Source: DASVRZ01 sp038228695 (GTDB taxonomy: Bacteria > Verrucomicrobiota > Verrucomicrobiia > Chthoniobacterales > DASVRZ01). Taken from it: a stretch of 14,172 nucleotides of DNA. Shown one piece after another: positions 9,506-14,172 of this stretch (position 1 is its first letter; every line of letters starts with the position of its first letter). Location of the stretch: assembly GCA_038228695.1 (NCBI GenBank), contig JBBRPA010000070.1, forward strand, positions 1 to 14,172. The letters are read 5' to 3'. Made by a program: the position numbers and the translations under genes. The notes below the pieces were generated by a model. The model saw nothing but the letters and a program-made list of their open reading frames with translations, did no database searches and was not told where the DNA came from.

Positions 9506-9745
9506 ATGGCGACTCTGACTTGCAAAATACCGGAAGAATTAAATGCGCTGTTGGAAAAAAAGGCCGAGAAGGAACATGTGCCGAAATCAGCCATTCTTCG
9601 AGAGGCTTTGGTGGCTCATCTAAAAAAAAATAACCTCTCCAAGAAATCCTCAGCCTTCGATCTGGTGCGACATTTAAGCGGTTCGTTGCAAGGTCCCAGC
9701 GATTTAGCGACCGATCCCAAACACCTAAAAAGTCTCGGTGCGTAG
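9506..9745 (+). CDS. Ribbon-helix-helix (CopG-like) antitoxin, module 3
   Basis: A 79-residue protein from ATG 9506. The N-terminus MATLTCKIPEELNALLEKKA followed by EHVPKSAILREALVAHLKK is a textbook RHH domain: strand, helix one, turn with P-K-S, helix two. The C-terminal SAFDLVRHLSGSLQGPSDLA and final LKSLGA are likely toxin-binding. An ATG at 9464 opens the frame earlier, but those 14 residues run through the operator-like repeats and precede the normal RHH start. No clear Shine-Dalgarno is visible before 9506. A TAGAAT hexamer at 9456-9461 could be a -10 box on the plus strand, without a good -35. The coding sequence looks more AT-rich than acnA, which hints at separate acquisition. Confidence 0.85.
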   Translation: MATLTCKIPEELNALLEKKAEKEHVPKSAILREALVAHLKKNNLSKKSSAFDLVRHLSGSLQGPSDLATDPKHLKSLGA

Positions 9746-10160
9746 GGGGCAGGTAATCGTGGACACAGGGCCGCTGGTGGCTTTGTTAGTCGCCTCCGAG
9801 ACGCGGCATAGATGGGTGGAGGATGCGCTGAAAAATCTACCCGCCCCCCTGCTCACTTGCGAGGCAGTTTTAACCGAGACGGCCTTTCTAACGGCACAGG
9901 TTCCGGAGGGGAAGAAACGCTTTTTTGACCTCTTGGAAAGTGGATTGTTAGTCGTGCAATTCTCATTATGCGAAGAGCAGGCAGCGCTCCGAAAACTGAT
10001 GCAGAAATACGCTGATCTACCGATGTCTCTAGCGGATGCCTGTCTCGTGCGAATGGCGGAATTGCATCCACAATCCTCCATTCTTACTTTGGATGGTCAT
10101 TTCGCCATTTACCGGAAGAACGGTCGGCAAAACCTTTCGATCATTTGCCCAGATTTGTAG
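9738..10160 (+). CDS. PIN-domain toxin (VapC-like), module 3
   Basis: A 140-residue PIN protein from GTG 9738, 8 bases overlapping the antitoxin stop (TAG at 9743-9745). Catalytic acids: D9 in VIVDTGPLVALL, E47 in CEAVLTETAFL, D100 in MSLADACLVRMAE and D119 in ILTLDGHF. The VDTGPLVALL and MSLADA patterns place it in a different PIN subgroup from the two toxins of modules 1 and 2. A second GTG at 9759 is preceded by AGGGGG at a 9-base spacing, a strong ribosome binding site, but it would remove the first beta strand before the catalytic D9, so I keep 9738. The stop lies 6 bases from the stop of the convergent giant membrane-protein gene. Predicted RNase toxin; target unknown. Confidence 0.88.
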   Translation: MRRGQVIVDTGPLVALLVASETRHRWVEDALKNLPAPLLTCEAVLTETAFLTAQVPEGKKRFFDLLESGLLVVQFSLCEEQAALRKLMQKYADLPMSLADACLVRMAELHPQSSILTLDGHFAIYRKNGRQNLSIICPDL

Positions 10161-10166
10161 TCCAGC

Positions 10167-13100
10167 CTACGGCACCGCAGGCGGGATGGGCGGCGGCGTG
10201 GTTTTCGGTTTTTTAATAGAAGGACGCCAGCAACCGCCTTGGCTGAATTGCCGCCACGCCCAGCCCAACCAGCGCAGAAGCGACGCCGCCAGCCAGAGTG
10301 CCCAGACGAGCATGGCAAACCGATACCACCAGATGGAAACGGAGAAACATTCGGGCTGCGGCAGGGTGGTGTCCGCTCGGGCCAGATACCAACTGAGATA
10401 GGTGCGCCCGGATCCGTTGCCGGTGATGAACATTTCCGGGTTGCCGAGCAGGCCTTCGCCAACGACAGCGATGACCACTCCCAACGCGGCGATCGTTAGG
10501 AGAATGAGCAGGAGTTGCAGGAGATGAAAGCCGAGGCGCGAGGGGACGTTGCTTTTTCCCCGCCAAGCGAGCAGGAAAAGCCAGCCCACAACGACACAGG
10601 CGGCCGCCAGCGGAACTTGCGTGAGCCCCAAAGCGAGGAGCATCCATTCGAGCGGTTTAAGAGGGGAAAGTGTTAGGCGTCCCAGCGCCCAAGCGGCGAA
10701 GAGTGAGCAAATGAGCACGCCCCAGAAGCGCACGGCGGGCCCACGTTGCGGGCCGTGGGTCCAGAGCACCCAGCGGTCTTCGGGAACGTGGATGATGCTT
10801 TTGAGGTTAGCACTGGCGACGGGCAGGGTGATGGTTTCGCCGGTGGTCTGGAAATCGAGGGGGAGGTTAGTTTTCCAAGCAAGGGCGACGGTTTGCTCGC
10901 CGGGACTGAGTGGGACGATGACTGCCGAGCTGTCTTTGGAGCCGTCTTTGCGAACCGGGATGGGCTTGCCTTGGAGCGAGAGTGCAGTGACTTCGGCGTT
11001 CTCGGGGAGGCCAATGAGGAAATCTTCGCCGAGACTGCAACGGAGCGAGAGGGTGAGAGTCGAAACGCGCTGACGGCGGCCCAGAGTCACCTCGTGGGTG
11101 CCGCGACTGACAGTGACGGTTTGCCCAGTGATGGCTTCGGGGCGGCTAATCTGGAGGGTGGCATTTTCGCCGGGCCACGGGTGCCAGACGGGGATGAGTT
11201 CCGCATTTCCAGGCTCAAAAATCGGGTTCAGGCCGGAAATGGCAACGTTCCAGACCGGCGACGCGACAAGGTGCCAGCTCTCGATCCAAGTGTCATCAGT
11301 GCGGGTGGCGAGTGGGATTTTTTCGCCGATGGGCAATTCGCTTTCCCAAGAGAGGCTGGTTTCCTGCGCGCCGAGGCGGACCTCGAGGAAGCCGTCTTTG
11401 GCAACGAGGTTAGCGGAAACGATATTTTCTCCCGGCAAAAGAGGCACGCGAAGGGCGATGGCTTTCCCATTGGCGGAAATGCGGTTGACGGTGGTGCGAA
11501 GTTGCCACGTGAGGCCGAGTTCGAGGTGGCGTTCGATGGCGGCGAGGGCTTGGAAATCCTGTCGATCGTAGCTCGCTTCGCCGGCGGTCGATTTTTGTTT
11601 GAGGGCGAAGAAGATTTGCGCCTCGGGGGTGCCGTCGGGTCGCACTCCGCTGACGTTCCAGCCGGGGGCGACGATGGTGACGCGATGCGGGGCAAGTTGG
11701 TAGGTCCATTCCCATTCGGTCGCGCCGGGAAGGAGTCCTTCGACGCGGACTTGGTGGACGCCCTTTTCAAGCACGACCCAGAGAAACCCGTCGTCGCGGC
11801 GGAGGGCGGCGGCGGGTTTTCCATCGACCAGCACGGTCACCGGCGACCAAACGGGGAGTTTCCCGGGGAGCGGAACGGCGGTGCGAATGGCGGTATGGAT
11901 CTCGGCGTCGAGGAAGATTTTCCCCTCGTAAACGGTGAGAGCGACCGAAGGAATATCGGCGGCGTTCGGGTAAGCGTCGGAGGGTTCGAGGAGGCGGGCA
12001 CGGAGGGTTTCGAGCGTTTTTGCGTCGGGAATCTGGGCGTTCGCCGTGGAAAGGAACAGGCCAACGAGGAGGAGCGGTGTTATTTTGGCGGAGGCGCGGA
12101 AAAGCGAGCTGCCCCAATTTTTGGCTCTTAGCAAAATCGCCGCCAAGGCGAGGAGCAGGACGATGCGGAGGATGGTGAGTATCCGTTCGACGCCGAGCGA
12201 AATGAGCACGGGATGGACCGTCTGCGCAGCTTGCACGGGGCCGTTCCAACCGTAGCTAACACTACGCCAATTCCATTCCGGGACGCCGGGTCCGGTCTGA
12301 ATGCGGGCTTTCGCATCGTAGAGAAGGTTGGAATTTTGCCGTTGCTGAAGTTGGTCCCGACTTCCACCAGAGTAACCCTCTTTCCTTGCCATGTTGGAAC
12401 TGGCAAGACCGAAAGAGTCGCTTTCAGATTCTGTGTTACTAGGACCCTCTGCTGCCGGTGGCTCGTCGGGAGCTTGCATGGGCGAAATAATCGTTCTTCC
12501 CGAATGCGGCGCCAGCGTGTTCTCCAACTGCGGATAAAGCGCTTGCTGCACCTGTGTCGCCACGAACGGCACTAAGACGAAGACCAGCACGATCACCGCC
12601 AGCCATTTACCGATTTCCAGCATACGCCGTCCCCAGCCCTGATGGACGACTCGCAGGAGAGCGAGCGGAATCAGCACGATCAACCACGTGTAACGCGGCG
12701 CACCGGGCTCATGATACGACAAGCCAAACGCAAAAAACGTGAGCATCGCCGCCGAAAATCCCCAGAGACGGAAGACCGCCAGCGTAAAAATCAGCAGCAA
12801 AAACAAATCGAGCAACGTCCAAGCCGTCAACCAGTCGCCTTGCACCCAATCGGCTCCGAAAAGCGCAAAAAGCCGCCAGCCGGGAGGCAGATTCAGTCGC
12901 ACGCTCAAGCCATCGGCATCGGCCTGCCAACCCGTGGCGGAAAGTTTTCCCGCGTCCTCAATCCGACCCGTCGCCTCAAAATTAAGATTGCGTTTCCGAA
13001 TCTCGAAACCGGCCGCGCCATTCTGCGGGTTGCGCGTGATCAGTTGCCCTTCCTCTCCCTCGCGGACCGAACCCAAGTCCTGCCCCGGAGCGGCGTCGAG

Positions 13101-14172
13101 TCGCCAGATTTGCTGGAGATTTCCCAAAATCGTGTCGCGAAAAGTGAGGCCGCGTCCGTCCTCATCGAGCCAGAGATTCCGGGTGATCTTGAGTCCTTCC
13201 GGCTTTTGCAGGCCCATGCCGCGCATCCGTTCCTCGATCGAAAATGGGTTGGCGGTGTCCCAACGATAAACGGCGAGACTGCGCCATTCATCGGGAAACG
13301 TCGTTTGCGATACGTCGATCATGGGCAGTCCCATCACTTCCACCATGCGAAAATCGGGCTTGGGACGAAAGGCGATGAGTTCTTCGGCCGCGGCGGGTTT
13401 GGCACCGGCCGCGTAGAAAATTTCCTTCGGATTATCGAGACGGAAAGCCCGGGCTTGGAGCGTCCATTTGCCCGCACGCACCTGAGCTTTGGCCCGGCCT
13501 TTTTCATCCACAGCAACGGGAATCGGGCTTTTTAGGGACGCCAATTTCCAACCGTCGGGCAGGATGTTGCCGAGGTCTTCCTCACGACTTTTACCCGAAA
13601 CAATGAGTTCGACCTGAGTTTCCAGCCAGATCGGGATGCCGTCTTCCAGCACGGAATAGACCTTGATGCCGAGGAAATCCTTGCTCGCTTCTTCGGAAGG
13701 ACGGTCTCGTTTCAGCCAGAGGAAACCCGTTTCATCCCAAGCGGGAAGTGCGACGGGCTTTCCCTCGACGGTGAGACTGAGGAGGCCGATTTCCGGAGGA
13801 ATTTTCAGCCCTTGGGGGACCTGCGTCCACCGATAAACGCCTTCGACGCGATGCAGTCCGGCGGGCAAAACGATGGACGGCATCTCGCCATGCACGACAA
13901 CAGGCACTGGTTGTCCGTCGGCTTTGACGGTGAGTGGCCAGACCTCAGGATTGCCCGGGAGCGGCACCCAGGTGGTGGTAAATGTGTTGACGCTGAGGTC
14001 GAATTTTCCGCCCGAGGCGTCGATGGCGATCTTAAGTTGCGAAGGCCAGAAACGGAGCGGGTTTTCCGCGCTTTGATAAGTCGTTGGGCAATCCCGGTCG
14101 CGATCGGCCCAAGTCGCCCAGCTTTCCCAAGGTTTAAGAGCTGGGGGAATTTCTGGGACTGGGGCCGCATTC
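10167..14172 (-). CDS. Giant multipass membrane protein of unknown function (5' end outside window)
   Basis: The frame is open from the right edge to TAG at 10167-10169, giving 1,334 visible residues. A GTG at 13967 is an internal valine, not the start: upstream codons read NAAPVPEIPPALKPWESWATW and then a continuous beta-rich domain. The real start, probably with a signal peptide, lies just beyond 14172. Numbering visible residues from 1, there is a soluble beta-rich part (1-445), about four membrane segments (450-541), a low-complexity Ser/Gln-rich loop, a conserved-looking IQTGPGVPEWNWRS (624-637), a membrane helix (660-682), a signal-peptide-like helix ending STANAQ (695-713), a second beta-rich part (714-1148), about four membrane segments (1149-1304) and a Pro-rich tail. 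Both halves carry a VPLPG module (69-73 and 766-770). I do not know its function; it looks like an envelope protein exposing two beta-rich regions to the periplasm. It is convergent with TA module 3. Confidence 0.85.
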   Translation of the reverse strand, partial: NAAPVPEIPPALKPWESWATWADRDRDCPTTYQSAENPLRFWPSQLKIAIDASGGKFDLSVNTFTTTWVPLPGNPEVWPLTVKADGQPVPVVVHGEMPSIVLPAGLHRVEGVYRWTQVPQGLKIPPEIGLLSLTVEGKPVALPAWDETGFLWLKRDRPSEEASKDFLGIKVYSVLEDGIPIWLETQVELIVSGKSREEDLGNILPDGWKLASLKSPIPVAVDEKGRAKAQVRAGKWTLQARAFRLDNPKEIFYAAGAKPAAAEELIAFRPKPDFRMVEVMGLPMIDVSQTTFPDEWRSLAVYRWDTANPFSIEERMRGMGLQKPEGLKITRNLWLDEDGRGLTFRDTILGNLQQIWRLDAAPGQDLGSVREGEEGQLITRNPQNGAAGFEIRKRNLNFEATGRIEDAGKLSATGWQADADGLSVRLNLPPGWRLFALFGADWVQGDWLTAWTLLDLFLLLIFTLAVFRLWGFSAAMLTFFAFGLSYHEPGAPRYTWLIVLIPLALLRVVHQGWGRRMLEIGKWLAVIVLVFVLVPFVATQVQQALYPQLENTLAPHSGRTIISPMQAPDEPPAAEGPSNTESESDSFGLASSNMARKEGYSGGSRDQLQQRQNSNLLYDAKARIQTGPGVPEWNWRSVSYGWNGPVQAAQTVHPVLISLGVERILTILRIVLLLALAAILLRAKNWGSSLFRASAKITPLLLVGLFLSTANAQIPDAKTLETLRARLLEPSDAYPNAADIPSVALTVYEGKIFLDAEIHTAIRTAVPLPGKLPVWSPVTVLVDGKPAAALRRDDGFLWVVLEKGVHQVRVEGLLPGATEWEWTYQLAPHRVTIVAPGWNVSGVRPDGTPEAQIFFALKQKSTAGEASYDRQDFQALAAIERHLELGLTWQLRTTVNRISANGKAIALRVPLLPGENIVSANLVAKDGFLEVRLGAQETSLSWESELPIGEKIPLATRTDDTWIESWHLVASPVWNVAISGLNPIFEPGNAELIPVWHPWPGENATLQISRPEAITGQTVTVSRGTHEVTLGRRQRVSTLTLSLRCSLGEDFLIGLPENAEVTALSLQGKPIPVRKDGSKDSSAVIVPLSPGEQTVALAWKTNLPLDFQTTGETITLPVASANLKSIIHVPEDRWVLWTHGPQRGPAVRFWGVLICSLFAAWALGRLTLSPLKPLEWMLLALGLTQVPLAAACVVVGWLFLLAWRGKSNVPSRLGFHLLQLLLILLTIAALGVVIAVVGEGLLGNPEMFITGNGSGRTYLSWYLARADTTLPQPECFSVSIWWYRFAMLVWALWLAASLLRWLGWAWRQFSQGGCWRPSIKKPKTTPPPIPPAVP

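Noticed and set aside
10746..12131. A 461-codon plus-strand open frame inside the giant membrane-protein gene
   Set aside because: Composition is dominated by Gly, Glu, Asp and Arg, with no hydrophobic core pattern, as expected for the complement of the real gene. The opposite frame is continuous with coherent beta-rich and membrane segments.

Overview
The window is 14,172 bases of gene-dense, moderately GC-rich bacterial DNA with no RNA genes and no CRISPR array. The organism is a Gram-negative bacterium: it has a GspE/PilB-GspF/PilC pair for type II secretion or type IV pili, and proteins with cleavable-type signal peptides. A Verrucomicrobiota-like or other PVC-group host is my guess from overall gene style and the number of PIN toxin modules; nothing in the window proves it.

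Layout. Bases 2-79 hold the last 25 codons of an unidentified plus-strand gene. From 4851 down to 192 a tight minus-strand run encodes, in transcription order, a GspE/PilB ATPase, a GspF/PilC inner-membrane platform protein, an exported TPR protein and a calcineurin-like metallophosphoesterase. Junctions are a few bases to about 40 bases, so this is probably one operon. Bases 5029-6473 hold two divergent toxin-antitoxin modules: an AbrB/MazE-type antitoxin with a PIN toxin (minus), and a ribbon-helix-helix (RHH) type antitoxin with a PIN toxin (plus). Aconitase A (acnA) follows on the minus strand (6517-9372). Divergent from acnA is a third module, RHH antitoxin plus PIN toxin (9506-10160, plus). 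The rest of the window (10167 to the right edge, minus) is one very large membrane protein of at least 1,334 residues. Its reading frame stays open to the last base, so its true start lies outside the window.

How the parts relate. The secretion/pilus genes form one functional block with a TPR partner. The three PIN modules are not close copies of each other; two use RHH-type antitoxins and one an AbrB-type antitoxin. All three have toxin starts overlapping antitoxin stops (4, 4 and 8 bases), which indicates translational coupling. The two RHH modules bracket acnA, one convergent with its 3' end and one divergent from its 5' end.

The most notable signals are these. A 15-bp palindrome contains the -10 box of a good promoter at the first module. 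Three TGGT-type repeats lie before the third module and overlap the best candidate acnA promoter. A short palindrome of the form GGTAWTACCG occurs next to both RHH start codons. The giant membrane protein carries an internal signal-peptide-like segment and recurring copies of a small beta-rich module.
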